From positions 1 through 64,000 of the forward strand of contig CANHDJ010000015.1 of the NCBI GenBank assembly GCA_947459425.1: a stretch of 64,000 bases of DNA, in the 5' to 3' direction. A model generated the notes under the pieces. It saw only the letters and a list, made by a program, of their open reading frames with translations. It had not been told where the DNA came from and searched no databases. This DNA is from Ignavibacteria bacterium. GTDB lineage: Bacteria; Bacteroidota; Ignavibacteria; Kapaibacteriales; UBA4661. Made by a program: the position numbers and the translations under genes. Positions 8,775-19,068 of the stretch are shown here, one piece after another. Every line of letters begins with the position of its first letter. Position 1 is the first letter of the stretch.

Positions 8775-10897
8775 TGCGATTAGCGTTGCAGAATAGACTT
8801 GTCAAATACGTTGCTACGGCGATGTGCGCTTTTGTACTGTTAGTGCAGTGGGGATGCGACTTTCCGACTGCCCAAACGCCGTTGGGAACGCCCGATTACC
8901 AGACCACGCTTGTTCGGTATGTGAAATTGACGGATTCCACCATGATCGCACCTGCGTCGCCGCAGTTTCTTGTAGCAACGTTTGCAACCTATTCTGCGGT
9001 AGCACGCTCAAGGGTTGATACGACGGCTCGCACTGCCGATGCCAATGGTATCAGTGTTACCCCGTTTATTACGCCCTTCTCGGATACGGGACGGGTCACG
9101 GTACGCGAAGTAAATCCTGTTCCGGGCAAATCTGATTTCCCTCCAGCACGAATAGTGTTTGGTTTGCGTGGCGCAACCTACACGATTATTGGTTTGCCCC
9201 CATCGCAAAAACAACGGAATCAACTCATTGTTGATACGATTTTGACGGTGACAGCCCTTCCGTCCAGTCCTCCGGCGAACACCGCCAACATTCGTTTTGT
9301 CAACTGTGTTAATGATAGTACAAAAACGTACTCGCTGATAGTCGGATGCCCAAGCGGAGCGCCCTTGAGTGCATATCTCCGATACCGCGCTAGTAGCGCT
9401 GCGCTGCCAATAGCTGTTTCCGGCGACAATGTTGTGAGCCTAGCCCTGACGGAGCAGGATGTTCCCGTATCTTCAACGGCAACCGCTCCGCCACCAGTAC
9501 GAAAGGATTTGTTTAACCTTCGCCCACTTTCGGCGGGAAATAGCTATACGATTCTGCTCTACAAAGAACAAGATTCACTCCGTTTGATGGCGCTCAATGA
9601 CCGCAATGATGAGAAAATCACTGTTTCCAAAGCAACTGCGCCGTCCACCTTTGTCCGCGTTGCGAATCTGTCCGGCGGTGTGCTGGAATCGGTGTTGTAC
9701 GGCAATAACGCTATCGTCAACGCTGTTTCCAATGATACACTGACAAACTACAATTCCCTCACAGCCTGCGCCTCGGCGGGAAGCGATACGCTTATTCTCA
9801 ACCGCCGCAATGGTTTGCGCCAACAACGACTGGCAACCTCGCTTGCAGTCAATGGTTCGCAAACGCTGCTCATTGGAGACAGTTCTGCCGTCGCAGCACC
9901 CGCTCTGACAACATCAATGTCGCAAAACTCCGTTGCTGTGCGGGTTGTGAATTTGTCATCAAGAAGCGTGAGTGTTTTTCGCGGGGCAACTTCCGATATG
10001 AGAATGCAAGCATTAGCGGAAAATTTAGGAAGAGGCAACATTGGCAGTGCCATCCAAATACCGCGTGAAACCTTGCAGCCCTTTATGGTCTTTACCACCA
10101 ATTCTCCACAACAAATACTGCAAACAAGTGTTGATGCGCTGCCTAGCAGAAGCACGGCGACATCGTATTTTCTTGTTGTTCAAGACGGTCGGATGGTTTT
10201 TGTGCCGGACGAATCCATATTAACCGCCCCGGCAGCAGCCTTGAAAGCTATGGGCAAAGGCGCTCTCGTGCATATCGTTCACGCCTTCGCCGATGAGACA
10301 AATGCAACAACTGTTTCCGTCGGTACTGGAAACGCCACTGGTGGAGTAGTTTTGAGTGATCAGGTAAGCTATGGAGGGTCGCGATTAACCGTACTACCCG
10401 AAGGGACTGCACAATTTACGATTGGAGGAGCAACAAGTTCTATGGCAAACGAACCTCTGAAAAGCAACGTGCATTACGTGGCTATAGGCATTGTTGTTCA
10501 GGGTTCGCGTCGAGTCCTTGTCGAACGCGGACTGTGGATGCCACGAGGAGGTGACTCGACGTTTGTTCCGCGCCTTTCGCCCACAGCTAAAGGCTCTGTT
10601 CGATATTTGAATGCGACACTTGATGTGGATAGCGTTGCAGTTTTTGCTGGATCTGGATCAGGTGGGGGCTTTGCGTTTAGTGGTAATATGGACAAAGGAA
10701 AATTTATTTATCCATTCGAGCCATTTACGACGAATCAAATTCGCACGTTGCAATTCAATTATCGTGATAAAACCTTCTATACAGCACAAAGTCTAAACTT
10801 TTCCGTCGGCAGAGCGTACACTATAATTTTTTCAGGACGCGCAAAGGACGAGAAGGGTAACAATGCGTATAATGTTATTCTTCTCCAAGAGTTTTGA
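8774..10897 (+). CDS. Outer-surface lipoprotein with DUF4397-like repeats
   Basis: 707 aa. The N-terminus is a lipoprotein signal with Cys28 (QWGC) as the probable lipidation site. The rest is beta-rich, with several copies of a loose DUF4397-like pattern: ANIRFVN, VRVVNLS, VHIVHAFADE and SVRYLNATLDVDSVAVFAG. No catalytic residues are evident. Its start overlaps the moxR stop, and its end overlaps the longest possible start of the next gene, so the three are probably cotranscribed. A surface or periplasmic structural role is inferred. Confidence 0.65.
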   Translation: MRLALQNRLVKYVATAMCAFVLLVQWGCDFPTAQTPLGTPDYQTTLVRYVKLTDSTMIAPASPQFLVATFATYSAVARSRVDTTARTADANGISVTPFITPFSDTGRVTVREVNPVPGKSDFPPARIVFGLRGATYTIIGLPPSQKQRNQLIVDTILTVTALPSSPPANTANIRFVNCVNDSTKTYSLIVGCPSGAPLSAYLRYRASSAALPIAVSGDNVVSLALTEQDVPVSSTATAPPPVRKDLFNLRPLSAGNSYTILLYKEQDSLRLMALNDRNDEKITVSKATAPSTFVRVANLSGGVLESVLYGNNAIVNAVSNDTLTNYNSLTACASAGSDTLILNRRNGLRQQRLATSLAVNGSQTLLIGDSSAVAAPALTTSMSQNSVAVRVVNLSSRSVSVFRGATSDMRMQALAENLGRGNIGSAIQIPRETLQPFMVFTTNSPQQILQTSVDALPSRSTATSYFLVVQDGRMVFVPDESILTAPAAALKAMGKGALVHIVHAFADETNATTVSVGTGNATGGVVLSDQVSYGGSRLTVLPEGTAQFTIGGATSSMANEPLKSNVHYVAIGIVVQGSRRVLVERGLWMPRGGDSTFVPRLSPTAKGSVRYLNATLDVDSVAVFAGSGSGGGFAFSGNMDKGKFIYPFEPFTTNQIRTLQFNYRDKTFYTAQSLNFSVGRAYTIIFSGRAKDEKGNNAYNVILLQEF

Positions 10898-10935
10898 AAA
10901 ATATTTTCTTCGATAAATTTCCCCAAAGCAAAGCC

Positions 10936-13900
10936 ATGAACGACTACCAATCTCTCTACGAACGCATCGTCGCTCGTCTTCAAAGCGTTCGCTCGAAAGA
11001 ACTGACGCTTTCGCTTACCTCCGGTCTGCTTTGGACGGGAGCCTGTTCGCTGGCGTTATTGCTGGTCTTGACGGGGATTGAGGCATTAGCGTACTCTGGC
11101 GTTGCGTCGCGGACGACGATGGCGGCGGTGTGGCTCTTGGGAACGGTGGCGGCTCTGAGCGTGTTCGCGGGCAAAGCAATCATGCGGCTTGTGGGGATTC
11201 AACCTAAAGACACCGATGACACGATGGCGCTCCGCGTCGGGCGTTTTTACGACGACGTGCAAGACAAACTTCTGAATGCACTTCAACTCTACCGTTCCAG
11301 CACCGTACAAGGCGCTTATTCCAACGAACTCGCTTTGGCAAACTTCGGTGCGGTTGGCTCACGTGCTGAAACCCTTGATTTTGAAGCAATTTTAGACAAA
11401 AAACCTCGCAAGACCGCATTCATGCTCTTTGGCGGCGTGTCGGTATTCACAGCACTTGTCTTTGCGCTGTTTCCCAGTGCAATGGGGTCGGCGCTCTACC
11501 GTTTGCGGCATTTTTCGCAGTCATTTATCCCACCGGCACCGTTTGTACTCATTTTGGAGCCTCTTCAGCAAAAAGTTTTGCGAGGGGCAACTGTAGAAAT
11601 CCGCGTCCGCACAGCACAGAACCCAGAAATAAGCAAATACGTGCCTCCGATGGAAATCATGCTCCGTTTGCGGGAAAAATTGGACGGCTCGTCATCGGGC
11701 GATGAAACTTTTGATTCCTTCACGCTTCGTCCCGATTCATTGGGCGTTTTTCGCTTCAATCTTCCGGCGGTCAAGCGCAGCGTGGAAGTTTTCGCCGAAG
11801 TGCCGTGGTACCTAGAGTTTGTGCGCTCAGAGCGCGGCTCAATTATTGTCTTTGACCGCCCTGATATTCGCAGTCTTTCCGGCAGCGTTACGCCTCCAGC
11901 ATATACCAAAATCCCACCTCGCAGTCTGGATGAAAACACGGCTTCGGTGATGTCGCTTGCGGGGTCGCGTGTAGAATTGACCGCGCTTTCCAATAAAGTC
12001 TTGAAGCGTGCAGAAATCGTCCTTTTGAAAAATTCCGCAACAGGCGATTCGACCAAACGCGATACCGTGCGCGTCCCTTTGAATGTCAATGACCGCCGCG
12101 CTTCGGGTGCATTTTCGCTGAATTTTTCGGGCGAATATTTTATTCGTATCGTGGATGAAAATGGTGAAGAAAACGCTGACCCAATTCGCTATTCCGCGCT
12201 TGCCCTGCGCGATGGTGCGCCGTCGATAACGCTGTTGCAGCCGACAAGCGATGCCGAATTGACCGAAACGGGCTTGCTTCCTATTAAGGTCGCTCTTGCC
12301 GATGATTACGGCTTTTCGGGATTAAAACTGCATTATCGCCGCACGGAATCTCGCTATTCGCCAGCGCAGGAAAAGTTTTCACAAATTCCGATTGGGTTTA
12401 TGGGCAGCGAAAAATCCTTGGAAGTGCCATACATCTGGGATTTGAACAAAATCGGGCTTGCGCCGTCGGACAAATACGAGTTTTTCCTTGAAGTCACGGA
12501 TAATGATGTTGTGACAGGTCCGAAATCATCCCGAACCAGCATTCTGACAGCGCGGTTGCCGTCTTTGGATGAAATTTTCAAAGAAGCGGACAAAACGCAG
12601 GAAATCGCTGCAAAAGATTTGCAAAAAGTGTTGAAAGATGCCGAAACGATGAAACGCGACATGGAGGAAATCTCCCGTGAACTCCGCAAACAACAAGAAA
12701 AACCACAAGCCGATTGGAAAGAAAAGAAGCGGATAGAAGACTTGCTCAAAAAGCAGGATGATATGCAAAAGCGCGTGGAAAACGTGCAGAAGCAGCTTGA
12801 GGACATGACGCAGAAACTCCAGCAAAATCAAAGTATTTCGCCGGAAACCATGCAGCAATACATGGAAGTTCAGAAGTTGCTCAAGCAAGTCAACGTGCCG
12901 GAGATGCAAAAAGCAATGCAGCAAATGCAACGTGCATTAGACCAAATGCAGCCGGAGCAGCTTCAACAGGCACTACAAAAATTTCAATTCAACGAAGAAG
13001 ATTTCAAAAAGTCTATTGAGCGGACGATGAAAATTTTGAAGCGCGTTCAAGCGAATCAAAAATCGGATGAACTTGCCAAACGTGCGAAAGAACTGGATGA
13101 GCAGCAGCGCGATTTGGAAAAGCAAATGGACAACGCGAACATGAACGACAAGCAAAAGCGCGACGAAATGGCGGAAAAGCAGGAGAAACTCAAGGAAGAT
13201 ATGCAAAATCTTAGCAAAGAGACCGACGACCTTGAGCAACTTATGAAGGAAATTCAGGAAAAAGGCGGGCGCGATATGCCGATGGAAGAGATGAAAAAGG
13301 CTCAGGAAGCGCTTCAAAAGGAGCAGACCGAAAAGGCAATGCAAGACGCGAAAGAGCAGATGCAACAAGGCAAGCCACAAGAAGCAAAACAGCAGCAGCA
13401 AAAGGCGCAGCAGAATTTGCAGAAATTCGCCCAGCAAATGCAAAATCTGAAAAAAGAGATGCAACGCAATATCCAGCAAGAGGCAATCAAACAGCTTCAA
13501 AAAGCAACGCAGAATATGCTCGAACTCTCAAAGCGTCAAGAGCAGCTCAAGCAAGAAAGCCAAAACATGGACTACAATTCCACGCAATTCCGTGAGAATG
13601 CTCAAGACCAAGCCAATGCGCTTCAGGACTTGAAAAACGTGGTTAGTCGCATGGCAGAGCTTTCGCAAAAATCATTTGCCGTAACGCCGGAAATGGGCAA
13701 AGAACTTGGCGAAGCAATGCAGCAAATGGAAAATGCAACCCAAAGCCTTGAAGACCGCAACGCCCAACAAGCCGGACAGCAACAAGGCGGCGCAATGTCC
13801 GCCATGAACCGTGCTGCGGGGCAGATGCAATCCATGTTGGGGCAGATGCAGCAGGGCAATGGTCCCGGCGGACAGCAACAAGGCGAGCAGGGCGAAGGGC

Positions 13901-14484
13901 AGGGGCAAGGCGGCGCATCCAGCTTTATGGAAAAACTCCAACAAGCCGCCGGGCAACAGCAAATGCTGAATCAAGCAATGCAACAAATGATGCAGGGGCA
14001 AGGGCAGGGACAAGGACAGCAACAACGCTTAGGGCAGCCCGGAGGCGAGGAAGCAGGGCGTATGGCGGCTCAACAGGAGGCAATCCGCAAATCCTTGGAA
14101 GATCTTGCGAAAGACCAGAAAGGTGGCAAACGCGCACTTGGTGACCTCGACAAGATGGCAAAAGAAATGCAGGAAATCGTAAGCGATATGAAAAGCGGGA
14201 ATATTTCCGAGGAAACGATTCGCCGTCAAGAGAAGATTTTATCGCGGTTGCTGGATGCAAGCCGCTCGACAAGAGAGCAGGATTTTGAGAAGCAACGCGA
14301 AGCAAAATCCGGGCAGAATTTCTCCCGCCAAAGCCCCGCAGCAATAGACCTCCGCACCCAAGAAGGGCGCACTCGCGCCTTGCAAGAACTCCTGCGCTCC
14401 ACGCAGCAAGGCTACACGAAGGATTACGAAGCGCTCATTCGGCGCTATTTTGAGGCGTTGCAGAAGGTGGAGCAGAAAAATTGA
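10936..14484 (+). CDS. Giant DUF4175-like membrane protein with Gln/Met-rich coiled coil
   Basis: 1182 aa from the ATG at 10936 (a TTG at 10894 would overlap the previous gene). Three hydrophobic segments lie within the first 190 residues, followed by a beta-rich region to about 560. From about 570 to 950 comes a long charged coiled coil full of Gln, Lys, Glu and Met, and then a low-complexity Gly/Gln/Met stretch near 960-1060. The layout is that of DUF4175 proteins. Placement next to moxR suggests an envelope-associated complex in which the ATPase remodels the coiled-coil protein; that is inference. Several long open frames on the other strand are by-products of its biased codons. Confidence 0.75.
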   Translation: MNDYQSLYERIVARLQSVRSKELTLSLTSGLLWTGACSLALLLVLTGIEALAYSGVASRTTMAAVWLLGTVAALSVFAGKAIMRLVGIQPKDTDDTMALRVGRFYDDVQDKLLNALQLYRSSTVQGAYSNELALANFGAVGSRAETLDFEAILDKKPRKTAFMLFGGVSVFTALVFALFPSAMGSALYRLRHFSQSFIPPAPFVLILEPLQQKVLRGATVEIRVRTAQNPEISKYVPPMEIMLRLREKLDGSSSGDETFDSFTLRPDSLGVFRFNLPAVKRSVEVFAEVPWYLEFVRSERGSIIVFDRPDIRSLSGSVTPPAYTKIPPRSLDENTASVMSLAGSRVELTALSNKVLKRAEIVLLKNSATGDSTKRDTVRVPLNVNDRRASGAFSLNFSGEYFIRIVDENGEENADPIRYSALALRDGAPSITLLQPTSDAELTETGLLPIKVALADDYGFSGLKLHYRRTESRYSPAQEKFSQIPIGFMGSEKSLEVPYIWDLNKIGLAPSDKYEFFLEVTDNDVVTGPKSSRTSILTARLPSLDEIFKEADKTQEIAAKDLQKVLKDAETMKRDMEEISRELRKQQEKPQADWKEKKRIEDLLKKQDDMQKRVENVQKQLEDMTQKLQQNQSISPETMQQYMEVQKLLKQVNVPEMQKAMQQMQRALDQMQPEQLQQALQKFQFNEEDFKKSIERTMKILKRVQANQKSDELAKRAKELDEQQRDLEKQMDNANMNDKQKRDEMAEKQEKLKEDMQNLSKETDDLEQLMKEIQEKGGRDMPMEEMKKAQEALQKEQTEKAMQDAKEQMQQGKPQEAKQQQQKAQQNLQKFAQQMQNLKKEMQRNIQQEAIKQLQKATQNMLELSKRQEQLKQESQNMDYNSTQFRENAQDQANALQDLKNVVSRMAELSQKSFAVTPEMGKELGEAMQQMENATQSLEDRNAQQAGQQQGGAMSAMNRAAGQMQSMLGQMQQGNGPGGQQQGEQGEGQGQGGASSFMEKLQQAAGQQQMLNQAMQQMMQGQGQGQGQQQRLGQPGGEEAGRMAAQQEAIRKSLEDLAKDQKGGKRALGDLDKMAKEMQEIVSDMKSGNISEETIRRQEKILSRLLDASRSTREQDFEKQREAKSGQNFSRQSPAAIDLRTQEGRTRALQELLRSTQQGYTKDYEALIRRYFEALQKVEQKN

Positions 14485-14500
14485 GAACGTTTTTGCGCTA

Positions 14501-15553
14501 TCACACACGCTCCGCTACCGCCAAAAACTCCCGTAAAATCTTTGTCAATACTCCAAATTCAATCAAAAAGCCATCGTGACCGTAAGGCGAGGAAATCTCG
14601 ACATATTCTGCTTCGGGAATATGTGCCGCAAGCAAACGCTGCTCTTCCGGCGGAAAGAGAATATCCGTTGAAATGCCGACAACCAGCGTCCGCGCTTGAA
14701 TCTGCGACAATGCCTCTTCTACGCTGCCGCGCCCACGACCAACGTTGTGGCTGTCCATTGCTTTCGAGAGTTGCCAGTAGGCATGAGCATTGAAGCGGCG
14801 CGTGAGCTTTTCGCCTTGGTACGCCTGATAGGAAGCAGCACGGTAATTATCAAGTTTGTCGTTGTAAGGTTCGTGCTGGGTTTTGTCAAAAGTGTCGTAA
14901 TTGCGGTAGGAGAGAATACCAATGGAACGTGCCGCTTTAAGACCTGCTAAACCAGCATCCAAGCGGTCTTCAAAAAATGTCGGGTCGGCTTCGAGTGCCA
15001 AGCGCTGAGATTCATTAAACGCAATTCCCCAAGGCGAATGACGAGCATTCGTCGCCATCGGAACAATCGTTTCAAAGACCGTCGGCTCCAAAATTGCCCA
15101 TTCCAACAACTGCTGACCGCCCATTGAACCGCCCAAGCCAATCTGAATTTTTTCAATACCTAATTCTTGACGCAAAAGAATGTGCGCCCGCGCCATATCA
15201 CGCACCGTTGCTTGTGGAAATGACCGAAAATATGGTACTCCGGTCTCAGGATTGAGCGTATTTGCCCCTGATGAACCATAACATGAACCAAGCATATTTG
15301 CACAAATGATGTAGTATTCCGATGGGTCGAATAAACGCCCGGTTCCGATAAGCCCATCCCACCAGACGGCAGCATCTGAATTACCCGTCAGGGCGTGACA
15401 AACCCACACGACGTTGTCTTTCGCCGCATTCAGTGTACCGTAACTATGGTAAGCAATATCAAGATACGGGAGAGTAGCGCCATTTTCAAGTGTGAAAGGC
15501 GTGTTAAGGCGCAAGGTTTTGTGCGGTGTGGAGATAAATTGCGGCATACTCAT
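14501..15553 (-). CDS. metX: Homoserine O-acetyltransferase
   Basis: 350 aa alpha/beta-hydrolase of the MetX type. The nucleophile elbow is GGSMGGQQ (Ser143), with Asp297 in GISTDILF and His326 in YGHDGF completing the triad. The family blocks CHALTGNSDA, YYIICANMLGSCYGSSG and PVATNA-like MATNARHSPW are present. It acetylates homoserine with acetyl-CoA, the first committed step to methionine by the sulfhydrylation route; succinyl specificity cannot be excluded. It is the second gene after metY, 89 bp downstream, with a hairpin between them. Confidence 0.93.
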   Translation of the reverse strand: MSMPQFISTPHKTLRLNTPFTLENGATLPYLDIAYHSYGTLNAAKDNVVWVCHALTGNSDAAVWWDGLIGTGRLFDPSEYYIICANMLGSCYGSSGANTLNPETGVPYFRSFPQATVRDMARAHILLRQELGIEKIQIGLGGSMGGQQLLEWAILEPTVFETIVPMATNARHSPWGIAFNESQRLALEADPTFFEDRLDAGLAGLKAARSIGILSYRNYDTFDKTQHEPYNDKLDNYRAASYQAYQGEKLTRRFNAHAYWQLSKAMDSHNVGRGRGSVEEALSQIQARTLVVGISTDILFPPEEQRLLAAHIPEAEYVEISSPYGHDGFLIEFGVLTKILREFLAVAERV

Positions 15554-15581
15554 AGCATTGGTGGTGATTGAGGAAATGAAG

Positions 15582-15624
15582 GAAAAATGCGGAACGTGAA
15601 AAACAAGTCTGTATCACGTTCCGC
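15582..15624 (-). terminator. Hairpin with T-run between metY and metX
   Basis: Perfect 11-bp arms GCGGAACGTGA (15614-15624 as read on the minus strand) and TCACGTTCCGC (15589-15599) with a 14-base loop, followed by ATTTTTCC. It begins 19 bp after the metY stop. It would lower metX relative to metY, or end the metY transcript if metX has its own promoter. Confidence 0.6.
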
Positions 15625-15642
15625 AGAAGAAACAAATCAATC

Positions 15643-17217
<1,575 letters not shown>

Positions 17218-17267
17218 GCATTTTCTTTGCGTTGGGAATGTTTTGATTGTCGTTTATTGACTTTTGC

Positions 17268-17296
17268 AATGTACAAATCGTTTTGTGCAAAGTCAA
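17268..17296 (-). promoter_or_regulatory. Probable promoter of the metY leader
   Basis: TTGACT (17291-17296) and TACATT (17268-17273) on the minus strand, spaced 17 bp, match the sigma-70 consensus at 5/6 and 4/6. Transcription would start near 17261, about 40 bases before the leader ATG and 295 before metY. The site is not of the TAnnTTTG kind seen elsewhere in the window. Confidence 0.5.
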
Positions 17297-17459
17297 GTGT
17301 TCATAAAAAATAATTCTGCTCTGTGAGGAAAAACGCAAAAAAAAATCTTCGGCAAGCACGATGTAAAGAGGCTTTGCGAACTTTTTGCGCAAAAGAGAAA
17401 ATGATTGCGTATTTTGCATTTTTGCTGTACGTTCCACCACCACATTTCCTCTTACCACC

Positions 17460-18833
17460 ATGGTTCGCACGATTTCCACTCCATCCTTATTCGTCGCTTT
17501 GCTGGCAAGCGCATGGATTCTCACGGCTTGCAATGCCGGAAATATCAACGAATTGCCGGAATCCGGCTCAAGTTTTGCACTGCTCCAAGAAAAAGTTCTT
17601 ACGCCGAATTGCGCCACAAGCGGCTGCCACGACACGCGAAATGCCGTTGGCGGCTTGGATTTATCTCCACAAGTTGCGTATAAAAATCTGGTCGGTGTCG
17701 AGCCGTCCAATCAAAATGCCAAAGCAGATAAGCTCTTGCGCGTCAAAGTCGGCGACCCGTATAAAAGTTTTCTCTATAACAAACTCGACAGCGCGAATCT
17801 GCATAAATCCGATGGCTACGGAAGCGCTATGCCACTTGGTTCGCGGGCTGTCACGGCGGGGCAGTTGGATTTTGTGAAATTCTGGATTTCCGCCGGAGCG
17901 CCGAAAAATGGTACGGTTGCCGATGCAAAACTCCTGGAGGATACGCGCCCACAAAACGAGATATTGAGCCTTCCACAGCCAGCACAAGGCGTACAAATGC
18001 GGCTTGCACCGTTTCCGATTGCACCGCAGAACGAGCGCGAAATTTATTCTGCCCGCCAAAATACGCAAGACTTGATTATGACAAAATTTGAGTTGGTGCA
18101 GCGCGACCGCAGCCATCATTTTATCTTGTACGGCTACGACCCCGCCCGTGCAGGACGCAATCTCCCGCCGATAAATACTCTCCGAGACCTGTATTTGCCG
18201 AATGGTCAGCTTATTCCTGAACGTTTTACAGAAATGTCGTCACGCACCTTTTTGATAGCTTCCCAGCTTAAAGCCGAAACAATTGAATTTCCGGCAGGAA
18301 TGGCAATGCGCATTCCGGCAAACTGGCTTCTGGACTTCAATTCGCATTACACCAACGGCACACGCGATACAATTCGGGGCGAGGTGATCTTTAATATTCA
18401 CACCACTACGCCAGACCGCGTGAAAACGTATATCAAGCCCTTACAACTTGGCTTCTACAGTTTTCTTTTGCAGCCAAAACGCGAAACAGTGGTCGAAACA
18501 ACATTTTTGGTCGGCGGCAGCGGCTCTGGAAACACCGATCGTTTTAATAGCCGTGATACGGTCGTAAATATTGTTGGACTGACCTCGCACACCCATCGTC
18601 TGGCAAAGCGCTTTGTGACAACGATTGTAGGCGGTGCGCGTAATGGCGAAGTGGTCTATACGGCGACGAATTGGCTAAATCCGCCGCTTCTGAACTTCAC
18701 AACGCCTATCGTTCTACGGCGCGGAGAGGGCTTAAAATCTACCGTCACGTATTACAACGATACCGACGATACCGTTACCTTTGGTTTCCGCTCTAGCGAT
18801 GAAATGAATTTTATTTTTGGTTATTATTATTGA
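17460..18833 (+). CDS. Lipoprotein joining a c-type cytochrome motif to a copper type II monooxygenase
   Basis: 457 aa from the ATG at 17460. Lipoprotein signal LTAC (Cys24). Residues 45-150 hold a CATSGCH motif (Cys51, Cys56, His57: C-x4-C-H rather than C-x2-C-H) and a possible axial Met124 in SAMPLG. Residues about 175-457 resemble the copper type II ascorbate-dependent monooxygenases (PHM/DBH type): His219-His220, His296, His377-x-His379 and Met449 in DEMNF match the six copper ligands in order. It would be a surface-anchored oxygenase with a built-in electron donor. The substrate is unknown; heme binding by the C-x4-CH site is inferred. Confidence 0.75.
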   Translation: MVRTISTPSLFVALLASAWILTACNAGNINELPESGSSFALLQEKVLTPNCATSGCHDTRNAVGGLDLSPQVAYKNLVGVEPSNQNAKADKLLRVKVGDPYKSFLYNKLDSANLHKSDGYGSAMPLGSRAVTAGQLDFVKFWISAGAPKNGTVADAKLLEDTRPQNEILSLPQPAQGVQMRLAPFPIAPQNEREIYSARQNTQDLIMTKFELVQRDRSHHFILYGYDPARAGRNLPPINTLRDLYLPNGQLIPERFTEMSSRTFLIASQLKAETIEFPAGMAMRIPANWLLDFNSHYTNGTRDTIRGEVIFNIHTTTPDRVKTYIKPLQLGFYSFLLQPKRETVVETTFLVGGSGSGNTDRFNSRDTVVNIVGLTSHTHRLAKRFVTTIVGGARNGEVVYTATNWLNPPLLNFTTPIVLRRGEGLKSTVTYYNDTDDTVTFGFRSSDEMNFIFGYYY

Positions 18834-19068
18834 TGAGGCTTTGAGCTTGCTCTCTGTTCGAGTAACGTCCGCCCGCTTTATGGTTTTTGAGCCGTAGAGC
18901 GGGCTTGACATTAGTAGGAACGGAAGTTCTTCGGCTGCTTCTGCGACAAAAGCCGCTCTCACCCCTTGCCCTCACAAATGTCTCTTCTGCAATTCTATTG
19001 GGAAACCAGCGAATATCACCGTAAATTTGCGCGTCCTTCATTTGTTTTACCGTTTTCTTGGAATTTTT

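Noticed and set aside
12973-14344. Several long minus-strand frames opposite the coiled-coil gene
   Set aside because: They are Leu/Phe- or Ala/Pro-rich products of the Gln/Lys/Glu-biased coding strand and show no real domains.
17222-17710. A 202-residue minus-strand frame that contains the Met/Cys-rich segment
   Set aside because: Most of it lies opposite the well-supported monooxygenase gene and has no family features; only the last 39 codons, next to the attenuator, make sense.
18834-18910. tRNA-like GTTCGAGTA segment
   Set aside because: No acceptor or anticodon stems around it; the hairpin at 18871-18904 is a weak terminator at most.
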